Source: Cymodocea nodosa
Lineage: Eukaryota > Streptophyta > Magnoliopsida > Alismatales > Cymodoceaceae
NCBI GenBank assembly: GCA_036874045.1
Contig: CM072339.1
Coordinates: 3,913,501-3,977,500 of the forward strand
Reading direction: 5' to 3'
DNA length: 64,000 nt
A program made the position numbers and the translations under genes. Each line of letters opens with the position of its first letter. Position 1 is the stretch's first letter. The notes beneath the pieces were generated by a model. The model had not been told where the DNA came from. It made no database searches and saw nothing but the letters and a program-made list of their open reading frames with translations. Below, piece by piece: positions 1-11,311 of the stretch.

Positions 1-573
1 ACCAGGTGTGCTTTAGCTACTACTAAATCTTCTGGTTCTCCTTGGTTTTTCCCAACTTGAACCAGTCCTTAGAATTCTCTTAATTTTTCTTCAGTTGAAG
101 GCCCCAACATTACTGCTCGTGCCAACGGCCTGAATGGTGGAACTAAAGGTCCTAGCTGCTGTTCCTTAGGAATAGGTCTTTTAGCAGTCAGCTCCTCTTG
201 TTCTTCTTCTGCTTGTTGTTGCCGCCTTATTGCACCCCTTGCACAACCAGCAATGCGCTTTTTGAACCATAATCTAGCCTTACGCTGGATTAGCTCTAGG
301 GCTACTTCGTTGTTTGGCCTGATTTTTCTCTCTTTACTTACAACAATTTCTATTGCTACTCTGATTCTTGTTTCCACTATCTAGGGTATTTGTATACCCA
401 AATTTACTAAAAATCTTTTCAAGTTGAAAAGTTCAAATTCTACCTTCTGTAGCTCTTTTTCTCTTGTCGTATTCCTGATTTTTTGTCACGTGTGCCATTC
501 CTCTAACTCTTTCAGAAATTCTGATGTGTCAACAGCATCTTCCCAGAACTCGAGCTTTATCTTCCTCATCATG
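1..573 (-). pseudogene. Extra ORF of element C, N-terminal part
   Basis: The beginning (MRKIKLEFWEDAVDT) matches the start of the extra ORF in B at 21036 (MRKMTLEFWEDAVDT). The following block (RKIRPNNEVALELIQRKARL) is nearly identical in B. The rest of the ORF lies outside the window. In A, B and D the same ORF ends in a region resembling the 'putative plant transposon protein' family (PF20167-like). Its role is unknown. Broken. Confidence 0.75.
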
Positions 574-1142
574 GAATTACACAATGGCACAAAATCACTC
601 TGATCTCTACTGTTCTAAGTTCTAAATGATTTGACGGATAATGCCCCCAAAACCCTAAGTTTTAGTCTAAATAAGCCCTAAGTTTAGGTAGGTAATTGGG
701 TCATTTCCCAAACAAAACTCTCGCTCTCTCATTTGTGGTCTTAACTATAGTACTCTGTTGAGTTACAATTAACTCAACGGAATAAGCTCATTGACTAACT
801 CAAGACTCAACAGAGTAAGTTCGTTGAGTTAAGAGTAACTCAACAGACCTCCCTGTACAAACAGATACATAAAAAAAATAAAAAAAATACTTAAGATAAT
901 AGTTTTTTTTTCTTCGGTTTTTACTAGTTAACTGATACTATGTTTTAGTTAGACCAAATTTTTTTTCCAGTTGAATCGATACTATGTTTCGATAAAACCA
1001 AATTTTTTTTTTACTAAAAATTAATATAGATTTTTTATGTTCCGGTCATACCGATGGATCCAGTCGGTTGAACTGCAACGATTTTTTATATTTTTTAATT
1101 TTAATTTTTTTATATGAAAATAAAATAAAAACTGATTTCTTA
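574..1142 (-). other. Non-coding spacer between pol and extra ORF (element C)
   Basis: No gene. This is the counterpart of 7352-8096 in A and 20476-21035 in B. It holds copies of GTTGAGTTA/TAACTCAAC near 750-850 and GGTT-N2-ACC type motifs near 930-1075, and it is rich in A/T runs. Confidence 0.6.
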
Positions 1143-2345
1143 CTAAGTAAAGCTCGAGTAGTCCTCTACTCTAACTTCTTCTATAATTCCAAAGAATCTT
1201 TTTGGTATTTTCAGAATAGGTCTAAGTCTTTGTCCATTTACTTTAAAGATATTCTGATTTTTAAGATTTTCAATCTCAATAGCTCCATAAGGATAAATAT
1301 TTCGAACTATGTAAGGTCCTGCCCATCTAGATCTTAATTTTCCTAGATGGTTATGGAGTCTAGCCATGTAAAGATATACTTCTTGTCCTATTTCAAAGCT
1401 TTTTGGAATAATTTTCCTATCATGTTAGAATTTCATTTTCTCTTTTTCTCTTACAGTCTTCGAATAAGCTTCATTCCTAAATTCTTCTAATTCAATTAAT
1501 TGTATTTTCCTATTTTCAACAGCTTGATTTAAATTAGTGTTCAAAGTTTTTAATGCCCAATAAGCTTTATGTTCTATTTCAGTTGGTAAATGACAACTTT
1601 TTCCATATACTAGCCTAAAAGGTGACATACCTAAGCTAGTCTTATAAGCAGTTCTATAAGCCCAAAGTGCATTTATCAATCTATTAGACCAATTTGTTTT
1701 AGTAGGATTTACTACTTTTTCTAAGATTAACTTAATTTGTTTGTTAGTACTTTCTACTTGTCTACTTGTTTGCGGATGATATGATGTTGCAATTTTGTGG
1801 TTTACTCCATATTTCTTCATTAAGGCTTCAAAACTTCTATTACAGAAATGAGTTCCTCTATCACTGATAATAGCTTTAGGTATTCCAAATCTGGCAAATA
1901 TATTGGTTCTTATAAATTGTATTACCACTTTGTTGTCATTAGTTTTTGTAGGAATAACTTCTATCCATTTAGATACATAATCCACCCCCAACAATATGTA
2001 ATTAAATTGATTAGACATAGGAAATGGACCCATAAAATCTATTCCCCACACATCAAAGATTTCAACCTCAACAATAGGATTAAGAGGCATCATATTCCTC
2101 TTTGATATTCTTTCTATTTGTTGACATCTTAAAAAATTTAAGCAATATTTATGAGCATGTTTAAATAGTGTTGGCTAATAAAATCCACATTGCAGAATTT
2201 TTGCAGCAGTTTTCCCTAAGCCAAAATGCCCTCCACAAGCTTGGTCATGATAGAAAGACAATATGCTTTGATATTCAGTTTCTAGAACACACCTCCTTAA
2301 AACCAGATCAGGACATTTCTTAAATAAGTATGGGTCTTCCCAATA
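1143..2345 (-). pseudogene. pol: Integrase region of element C
   Basis: The core reads [12 protein letters not shown], then [20 protein letters not shown] and [13 protein letters not shown]. These are the Asp-Asp-Glu blocks of a Ty3 integrase, and the spelling ([17 protein letters not shown]) is that of the Athila lineage. A GPY-type C-terminal module (LRSRWAGPYIVRNIYP) follows. It joins the LTR near 2345-2350 without the upstream pol domains. It carries a small number of breaks. Confidence 0.85.
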
Positions 2346-2983
2346 CTTAAGTCAACGGACATTCTTAATAGTTATGGCTAACTCAACGGACTAACCTCGT
2401 GGACTTAAGTTAACTCCACGAGCCTGCCTTTCCTATTTAATACTGCTATTTACAGAGGAATTCAGCCAACCATTGGGCGGTTCCACAGATTGTAAATAAC
2501 ATCAATTAAGCTCTTTAATGTTAGTAAACACTGGATTTATCATTAGGCAATACTAACATTCAGATAATTCAAACAATAACCATTAAAAATTTTAAGTCTT
2601 TTGAACGAACCAATTTCAGTAAACTGTAAAACTAAAACAAACATAAAACAATCACAACACTGACAAAGATAACATTAATCACGATACAAACAAACAATAC
2701 AACACTCAAATACAAAATATAAATACAAATAAGTTGTTTTTGGTATTTTTATTTTGATATGAGCATGGAAATGGGCGAAAGGTAAATTGTAAAGTAATCT
2801 CAGTCGACAGTAAATACTTTTGTCACTACATGCGACACGATTACCCCACTGAAAATTAAACCACTTACAATTCTGTCTCCTCTCCCTATAGAATCGCAAG
2901 TCCAAAATTGCAAAATGATCTCCTCTTCAGCATACAAGCATCAACCCGAAGCCAAGGTTAGAAGCTTTACGATCTCCTGAGAT

Positions 2984-3175
2984 ATGAGTCGGCGCTTGGT
3001 GAAAATGGCTTCCCTTCCCGCGATGCGATCACTCCTCACAGTGGTTGTCAAGCACTGTGTTTGGCTCAGAATCAACCCGACATCAGGAAAGTATCCTCAC
3101 AGACCTCCGATGGTTGGAGAATATGGTAGTGGTGATGATGGTTGGTGTGGTACTTCAGAGAATTGCCGATGCTGA
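2984..3175 (+). other. Reading frame antisense to the LTR, shared by LTR copies
   Basis: A 63-codon frame beginning MSRRLVKMASLPAMRSLLTV, on the strand opposite to the element. The same frame occurs antisense in B's LTR (14192-14539, starting MSRRLVKMAFLPTMRSLLTV) and is recognisable in A's LTR near 35540-35225. The first 25 or so residues are basic and hydrophobic, like an organelle-targeting leader. It may be a captured fragment of a host exon or simply a conserved LTR stretch. I do not recognise the gene. Confidence 0.4.
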
Positions 3176-3540
3176 TCTTCCTCTGCAAACACTGGCCACA
3201 CTCATCGATCACACACCCCTTACTTTTTTTTCTTCTTTTCTTTTATATTTCTTCAGTGATAACTGCTTCCGCTTGAATGGTCGATTGGATTTCCTTCATT
3301 CATATCAATGATGATGATTTCTTCTCCCTTCAACGAGTGAATTCCTACATGATACATGCGATCGTGGTTTTTTTCTTCCAACTGTCCTGTTTCTGCAACC
3401 GCTACAGTGACATATTAGAAAATAAATGATCTGTGGAGTTATAGATAACTCAACGGACTTGCTTCGTTGATTTAACTATAAAATACGTGCATAAGTTTAA
3501 CTATCTGATGCTCAGATGCATTTAAGATAGTTACAGATAA

Positions 3541-4240
3541 CTCACCAATATATAACTTAAGTCAATCTTCCAGATCACGACACATGTCATCAGTAGTTTT
3601 ATAATAAAGAAATATTTCGGAGAGTTACAAGTCTAACTATCCGATGCCTAGATGCATTTCGGATAGTTAGAGATAACTCACCGAAAATCTACTTAAGTCA
3701 TTCTTCCAGAACATGACACGTGTCATCAGCAGTTTTATAATAAAAGGAGATTTCAGAGAGTTACACATATAACTATCTGATGCCCAGGTACAATTTCGAA
3801 TACTTAGAGATAACTCACCGAAAGTCCACTTAAGTCATTCTTCCAGATCACGACACATGACATCAGTAGTTTTATAATAAAGAAATATTTCAGAGAGTTA
3901 CAAGTCTAACTATCCGATGCCCAAATGCATTTCGGATAGTTAGAGATAACTCACCGAAAATCCACTTAAGTCATTCTTTCAGATCACGACACATGACATC
4001 AGTAGTTTTATAATAAAGAAATATTTCAGAGAGTTACAAGTCTAACTATCTGATGCCCAAATGCATTTCGAATAGTTAGAGATAACTCACCGAAAATCTA
4101 CTTAAGTCATTCTTCCAGAACATGACACGTGTCATCAGCAGTTTTATAATAAAAGGAGATTTCGGAGAGTTACACATATAACTATCTGATGCCCAGCTAC
4201 AATTTCGAATACTTAGAGATAACTCACCGAAAGTCCACTT
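3541..4240 (-). repeat. 136-bp tandem array inside LTR U3 (about 5 units)
   Basis: CTCACC at 3541, 3677, 3814, 3950, 4086 and 4223 marks units of 136-137 bp. Each unit carries a TCGGATAGTTA-type motif facing TAACTCACCGA, a CGGAGAGTTA-type motif and a GACAYRTGTC box, with true CACGTG in the units near 3717 and 4128. B's LTR has about three related units (13635-14045). A's LTR has a different block at this place. Confidence 0.85.
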
Positions 4241-4595
4241 AAGTCATGCATTATGGTTTCGACACATGTACTTCAGGAAATAATAAAATATTCTTTTGAA
4301 ACATAACTGTTCGGTAATTTAAACATAACTGTCTGGTACATGTTCGGTACGTTAAACATAACTGTCCGAAATAACAGAAAATTTGGATACATAAGAATTT
4401 CACAGCCTGCAATTTACCGATAGTTCAAAAATGTACTAAATTAACATTAATTCCCTAGACTTATGCAGATTCTTTCATTAAAGCATATAACAGTGCAATT
4501 ATAACATAATGGTTTAATTCTCATATGATAAGCTAAATATTATGCAATTAACCATCATTTAACCATTAATATTATGTACTTTTTCATTCTAGACA

Positions 4596-4704
4596 CACAC
4601 GTTGGGAGCCTATTTATAACATTTGTGCACCCCAAGTGGCCAAGGACAAAAATACCCATATGTGTAACAAACTAATTCAAGACACATAATAACAAGAATA
4701 AAAT
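4596..4704. other. Unassigned junction between elements C and A
   Basis: About 110 bp that match neither LTR nor pol by eye. It lies between the TG end of C's LTR and the first recognisable RT sequence of A. No gene is visible. Confidence 0.4.
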
Positions 4705-7351
4705 TCTAAACCAGTTAGAATTCCTGAGAGGAGATTAAATCCAAACCTTAAAAAAGTAGTCAAGAAAGAAATAGTGAAATGGTTAGATAATGACATAATT
4801 TATCCTATTTCTGATAGCTCATGGGTTAGTCCAATCCATGTAGTTCCCAAGAAATCAGGATTAACAATTATTAGGAATGAAAGTTAGGACTTGATACCTA
4901 CTAGAATTCAATTGAGCTGGAGAGTGTGTATAGACTATAGAAAGTTGAATGTTGTGACTAGGAAAGATCATTTTCCCTTACCTTTCATAGATCAATTGCT
5001 AGAGAAATTAGTAGGGCAAGAATATTTTTGTTTCCTAGATGGGTATTCAAGATACAACCAAGTGCCAATAGCAATAAAGGATCAAGAGAAAACAACTTTC
5101 ATCTGTCCTAATGGAACTTATGCTTTTAAGAGAATGCCATTCAGATTATGCAATGCACCAACCACCTTTCAAAGGTGTATGCAGGGCATATTCACTAAAA
5201 TGATTGAAGATTTTTTTGAAATATTTATGGATAATTTTACTATTTATGGAACATCATATGAAGTGTGTTTAAACAATTTAGACTAAGTATTAAAATGTTG
5301 TGTGGAAAAAGTCTAGTTCTAAATTAGGAGAAATGTCACTTCATGGTTAAACAAGGAATAGTCTTGGGACATGTTGTTTCAAAGAAAGGCTTGGAAGTAG
5401 ATAAAGCTAAAATAGAAGTAATTTCTAATTTACCAAAACCTTAATCAGTAAAAGATATTAGATCATTTGTAGGACATACTGGATTTTATAGAAGATTTAT
5501 TAAAGATTTTAGCAAAATAGCTAAACCTTTAACTAATCTATTAAAAGATGTCCCATTCAACTTTGATAAAAATTGCAAAGAAGCATTTTTCAAGCTTAAA
5601 ATTAGCTTAATTTCAACTCCTATAGTACAAGCACCTAATTGAAGCCATCCATTTGAATTAAAGTACGATGCATCTAATTTTACTGTAGAAGTAGTGTTAG
5701 GATAGAAGATAGAAAAATCTCCTAGAGTGATTCATTATGCAAGCAAAACTTTAAATGATGCTCAAGTTAATTATAAAACTACTGAAAAAGAATTGTTAGT
5801 TGTTATGTTTGCCTTAGAAAAGTTTAGATCATATCTGATTAAAGCAAAAGTGATAGTATACATGGATCATTTAGCTTTAAAACACCTAATAGCAAAGAAA
5901 GAGACTAAACCTAGATTGATCCGATGGATATTATTATTACAAGAATTTGATCTAGAAATTAAAGATAAAAAAGGTTGTGAGAATGTAGTAGCAAATCATT
6001 TATCAAGATTACAAATAGAAAAATCAAATATTGAAATTAAGGATAATTTTCTTGATGAACAATTAATGACCATCAACACAATGCCTTGGTATGCAGACAT
6101 AGTTAATTACTTAGTTACTAGTTTAACACCTAAGGATTGGAATAGATAGGATAAGAAATTGTTCTTTTCAAGAGTAAAATATTACTATTGGGAAGACCCA
6201 TACTTATTTAAGAAATGTCCTAATCTGGTTTTAAGGAGGTGTGTTCTAGAAATTGAATATCAGAGCATATTGTCTTTCTACCATGACCAAACATGTGGAG
6301 GGCATTTTGGTTTAGGGAAAACTACTGCCAAAATTCTGCAATGTGGATTTTATTGGCCAACACTATTCAAAGATGCTCATAAATACTGCTTAAGTTGTTT
6401 AAGATGTCAACAAATAGGAAGAATATCAAAGAGGAATATGATGCCTTTGAACCTTATTATTGAGATTGAAATTTTTGATGTGTGGGGAATAGATTTTATG
6501 AGTCCATTTCCTATGTCTAATTAATTTAATTATATATTGCTAGGGGTGGATTATGTATTTAAATGGATAGAAGGTATTCCTACAAAAACTAATGACAAAA
6601 AGTGGTAATACATTTTATAATAACTAATATAATTGCTAGATTTAGAATACCTAAAGCTATTATCAGTGATAGAGGAACTCATTTCTGTAATAGAAGTTTT
6701 GAAGCCTTAATGAAGAAATATGAAGTAAATCACAAAATTGCAACATCATATCATCCGCAAACAAGTAGACAAATAGAAAGTGCAAACAAATAAATTAAGT
6801 TAATCTTAGAAAAAGTAGTAAATCCTACTAGAAAAGATTGGGCTAATAGATTAATAGATGCACTTTAGGCTTATAGAACTGCTTATAAAACAAGCTTAGG
6901 TATGTCACCTTTTAGGCTAATATATGGAAAAAGTTGTCATTTACCAGCTGAAATTGAACATAAAGCTTATTAAGTATTAAAGACTCTAAACACTAATTTA
7001 AATCAAGCTACTGAAAACAGGAAAATGCAATTGATTGAATTAGAAGAATTTAGGAATGAATCTTATTCGAAAACTGTAAGAGAAAAAGAGAAAATGAAGT
7101 TCCAACATGACAAGAAAATTATTCCAAAAACCTTTGAAATAGGATAAGAAGTATATCTTTACATGACTAGACTCCATAACCATCCAAGAAAATTAAGATC
7201 TAGATGGGCAGGACCTTACATAATTCGAAATATTTATTCCTATGGAGTTATTGAAATTGAAAATCTTAAAAATCAGAATATATTTAAAGTAAATGGACAA
7301 AGACTTAGACCTATTTTGAAGATACCAAAAAGTTCCTTTGGAATTATATAA
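4705..7351 (+). pseudogene. pol: pol of element A: RT, RNase H, integrase
   Basis: RT blocks are seen at SWVSPIHVVPKKSG and WRVCIDYRKLNVVTRKDHFP, and IFMDNF lies in the place of the catalytic Y/F-x-D-D box. RNase H (5727-6149) shows [20 protein letters not shown]. The integrase (6159-7351) shows CGGHFGLGKT, a Zn-binding HHCC region, [24 protein letters not shown] and RSRWAGPYI. It parallels B's pol closely. Heavily broken, about ten or more disruptions. Confidence 0.9.
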
Positions 7352-8096
7352 AAAGTAAGAGTAGAGAATTACTCGAGCTTTACTTAGTAAAAAATTATCT
7401 AAGTGTTTGTTTTGTAAAAAAAAAATTTATTTAAACATAATCACGGTTCAACCGAAAGAAATTATCAATTTTACCAAAACATATATTTAAAAGAAAAGAA
7501 TTGTTGTGGTTCAACCGACAGGTTCCATCAATCTGACCGAAACATAAAAAAAATCTATATATTATATTAAGTAAAAATGTCGATTTTACCAAGCATAGTA
7601 TCGATTCAACTAGAGAAAAAAAAGAGTATTTAATTTCGGTTCAACCAAGGAATATAACGATTTGACCGAAATTTTAAAATGTTGAAAAATTAAGAGTCGG
7701 TTAGACCGAAAATTCTTCGGTCTAGACTGAAGTAAAAATTATTATTATAAGTATTTTTATTAGTTATAACTTTACGGAAAGTCCGTTAAGTTACACTTAA
7801 CTCAACAAACTTACTCCATTGAGTCTAGGATAAGTTAACGAACTTACCCTGTTGAGTTAACCATAACTCAATGGAGTACTGTAGTTAAGTCCACAGACTT
7901 AGTCCGTGGAGTTAACTGTAACTCCATGGAGAGGTAAATGAGAGAGTAAGAGTTTGCGCAAGAAAATGACCCGATTACCCACTAAAACTTAGGGTTTATT
8001 TATACTAAAACTTAGGATTTGGGGGCATTATCTACAGACTCGTTTAGAACTTAGCACAATAGAAATCAGAGTGATTCCATTCCGTTCCGTCACACC
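7352..8096 (+). other. Spacer between pol and extra ORF, element A
   Basis: No gene. Between 7440 and 7740 it has several CGGTTCAACCGA-like motifs, including CGGTTAGACCGA facing TCGGTCTAGAC. From 7780 to 7930 it has CGTTGAGTTA/TAACTCAACG motifs in both orientations. The same two-part layout recurs in B (20476-21035) and C (574-1142), so it belongs to the element. Confidence 0.65.
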
Positions 8097-10339
8097 ATGA
8101 TGGCAAAGATGACACCAGAGTTCTGGGATAGACACCACGAGATTTCTTAGAGAGATAGAAGAATGACACACGAGACAAAAGATCAAGAACACAACTCGAG
8201 AGAAAGAACTCCAAAAGGTAGAATCTGACATCTTCTACTAGAGGAAAGTTTTGGTAGATTTAAGTATTACAATACCTCAGATTGTGGAGATAAGGATTAA
8301 GGTAGCAATGGAAGTTGCTGTAAACAAAGAAAGGAGAATCAGGCCAAATAATGAAGTTGCCCTAGAACTGATCTGATGCAAGTCTAGATTATGGTTCGTA
8401 CGACATATTGGTGGGCATGCTAGGTGGGCAATCTAGGAGCAACAAAGGAAAGCAGCTAAAGAATCTACAACTGCAGAGCAGGCTGCTAAACAACCTGTAA
8501 CTAAGGAACAACAATTAGGACCTTCAGTTCCACCAACAGAGCCATTACAAAGAGTAACTTTTGCTTGGCCGAGAATAGAAGAAGAAGATAAAGAGTTTGC
8601 AAGCTTGGTTAAAATAGCAAAAGACCAAGGAGATGAGGTAGAAATGGCTATGGCCAAGACACATATTTTGTATGATTCCATAAAGAAAAGAAGGGCCGAA
8701 GAAAAGTTGAAGGCCCAATACAAAATTAAAGTAGAGCAGCATCAAGAAGCAGCTAGATCAATGGTTGCAAAAGAAATGGAAGCTGGTCCTTCGAGACCAG
8801 TAGTTATAGAAAAAGTTAAATAGGAAGAGCTAGTACCTATGGCTCAAGGGCCTATAGAGCTCATTTTTGTAGATTTAATCTTAAAGGGGGAAGAGGAAGA
8901 CCAGACACAGTTAATTAAAAGAAAGAAAGGAAAAGAGATAATGTCTGAACCTCAAGAAGAGATTAAATTTGAGATGCATATATCAGTAAGGCCTGTAGAG
9001 CCAATTTTGGTAGACCTACTATCCGAATCTGAGGATGAGCAGGAACAATAGTAGCAAGAGCAAAAGGAAAAAGAAAAACAAGCTAAAATTAGTTTGCAAC
9101 CTATACAAACAGAAGAAACTGAAATTAGGGTAGAAGCTGATTTACCCATGACTCCATCCTAATATGCCATAGAATCAAAAAAAATAGTGACAATGCAGAT
9201 TGGTAGTCAGGAGTAAGAAGAAAGAACAAAAACTGAACAAGAAGCTGAACAAGTACAGATTGAACAAGTAAGAAAGGACTTGATAGATTCCACTGAAAAG
9301 GGAGAAACTCTTCAGCAAATTTTAGAGAGGATTCAAGAAAGAAGAGTGGAGAGTTCTACTGGCCCTCCACCACAAACAGAAGCAGAAGCAAAAATGCAGG
9401 AATCTGCCGAGCATTTTCAGTAAATTCAAGTTCAGCATGAGGAAGAAGAAATTCAAGAACAAACCCCTCTAGAGCAACAAATTCAAATTCCTAACCCGAC
9501 TAAAGCTACCATTCTAAATGAAGTACACTTTTGGAGTCAGAAAGCTTATAATAAATGTCAAGAGATAAAGGGGTATGATATTATTTACAGTAGGCTAGTA
9601 AACTAGGATGGTATGTAGGAAATTAAGGACTTATTTGAGTTCCAATGTCTATTGCAATTTATTTTTCAGCAAAGAGGGCATGTAGTATATGAGAATCTAG
9701 TGTCCTATTTCTATGTCAATTTGAGAGAAGGAGAAAGTGGATTAATTTCCAATGTGGAGCAAGTTGATGTACAAATAACACCAGAGCTTCTCCATAATAT
9801 TTTTAGACTGAAGAATGAAGGAATGGAAATTTTGGAAAGCACAACTATAGTCGAGTGGACAGAACAGATAATAAAGGATTGTTTAGCTATCAATCCTAGT
9901 GTGCCATTATTAAATAGACTAAAACACTTAAATGGTAAAGCACACATGGTAGCTAACATTTTGATTAAAAATGTCTACCAATGACAAAGCCATGATATTG
10001 AACTTAGTCAATTTGTCAAATGGGCCACATATGCAGTTGTGAATAGAATTCAAATCAATTGGTCTTCAGTTTTTATCTCCAAGTTAAGAGCAGTAAAGAA
10101 GAAACTATTTTATGGATATCTGATTCCACTATTGATGGTGGATAGTATTGATTTCACGAAATGGGCATCCAAAAGGTTAAGATCAAGAACCATTTCAGTG
10201 AAAGAATACAGAAATTATGTTGTTGTTGAGATGACTACCTTCTAGAGGCATTATAGGAGATGTAGAGAGGATAAATCAATTAAAGCAACAATTAGAAAAG
10301 CTCTAGAAGGAAGTAGATGAACTTAAGAAGAAAGATTAA
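8097..10339 (+). pseudogene. Extra ORF of element A (putative plant transposon protein type)
   Basis: The N-terminal half is charged and repetitive (Glu/Lys/Gln-rich, low complexity). The conserved C-terminal part contains FQQRGHVVYENLVSYFYVNL, ITPELLHNIFRLKNEG, LNRLKHLNGKAHMVANILI, RIQINWSSVFISKL and FYGYLIPLLM. It resembles the family annotated as putative plant transposon protein (PF20167), common in plant LTR elements but of unknown function. It lies after pol and before gag. No signal peptide or membrane span is visible, so an env role is not supported. Broken in several places. Confidence 0.75.
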
Positions 10340-11311
10340 AATATATTGTTCATCTACTTGTATTAAAAATATCTAATTGACTGTATTGTAAAACAATATT
10401 TATATAAATAAATGTTTGAATTTCAGATGTTTTTGCATTCTTGTTTGAGAATGAATGATATAATTGATGAATTGTAGTGAATATTATATAACTATTTGAA
10501 CAATGTGCAAGACTGTTTAAAAGATTTACAAATTTTCTAAATGACATGGTTAAATGCATGATGATTGGTTAATGCTTGAAAATATCTGCATGCTGAAAGT
10601 AAAATATAAATTCTACACAATAGGAAATGAACTATAAGTTAAATATACATATAATGTTCAGATTTAAATGAGTTAGATTAAAACACTACATTAATGACAT
10701 GTATTTAACTTTATTTAAGTTGACAAAATGAAGGAGAGAAAAAAATAGAAGTTAATACGAGTAAGTTTTAGAAAATTTGCTAAGTGTTAACTCAACGAAG
10801 TAAGTCCATTGAGTTAACATTAACTCCACGAGGTCAATAATAAAATATAAGGTCACTCCGTTGAGTTAACTGTAACTCAACGAGGTTAGTCCGTGGAGTT
10901 AGCAAATAAGTAACCAAAGCTAGTCCATTGAGTTAACTATAACTCAACGAGGTTAATTTGTGGATTAAGCTGAACAGTTATTCTTTTAGCCACGAACGAA
11001 ACTTCGTGGGTTTAGCGGTTATTGAAATTTGAAAGTAGAAGTGGAACACGCATCCATAAAAATAGGAACCATACTGCATGCTACAAGACACGTTCTTGCA
11101 ATGAGATTCATTTGCTTTATGGACGTGCATTATAAATATAGAACAGAATGTTATTTACGAGTTACCAGCACTTGAGAAAAGAAAATTCGTTGGGGAACTA
11201 GAAGGAGAAGCAATTGATTCAACTTCATTCGTCAACAACTATTTACTGAAAACAAAGCTTCAAACTAGTATGTAATTAATCTTCTACAATTTTACTTTAT
11301 GTTAAGAGTTT
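10340..11311 (+). promoter_or_regulatory. Spacer upstream of gag: inverted motif pairs, hairpins, small frame (element A)
   Basis: From 10790 to 10975 there are repeated CGTTGAGTTA / TAACTCAACG pairs, for example arms separated by ACTG near 10860. A CCACGAA/TTCGTGG stem lies near 10990-11009. A small frame begins near 11078 and corresponds to the roughly 68-codon frame at 23183-23389 in B and 28071-28277 in D. A TATAAATA string lies inside it. This may be an internal promoter or leader for gag; that is inference. Confidence 0.45.

Larger units (their letters stand above)
1..4595 (-). mobile_element. Athila-like Ty3 LTR element C (partial, 5' side)
   Basis: A minus-strand relative of elements A and B. 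Reading down from 4595 it shows a partial 5' LTR, then integrase, a non-coding spacer, and the beginning of the extra ORF, which leaves the window at base 1. The LTR starts TGTCTAGAATG at 4595, matching TGTTTAGAATG of the other copies. Integrase followed by the extra ORF repeats the order seen in A and B, an independent witness to the gene order. It is an old, broken fossil and not all internal parts are present. Confidence 0.85.
2350..4595 (-). repeat. 5' LTR of element C (partial)
   Basis: Homologous in reverse to the LTR at 13265-15701. The TG end is at 4595. The U3 part contains an expanded 136-bp tandem array (3541-4240) with CACGTG boxes. The R/U5-like part holds an antisense reading frame at 2984-3175. 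Confidence 0.85.

Noticed and set aside
8433-9149. Minus-strand frames at 8433-8723, 8545-8745 and 8952-9149
   Set aside because: Antisense shadows of the low-complexity part of the extra ORF.
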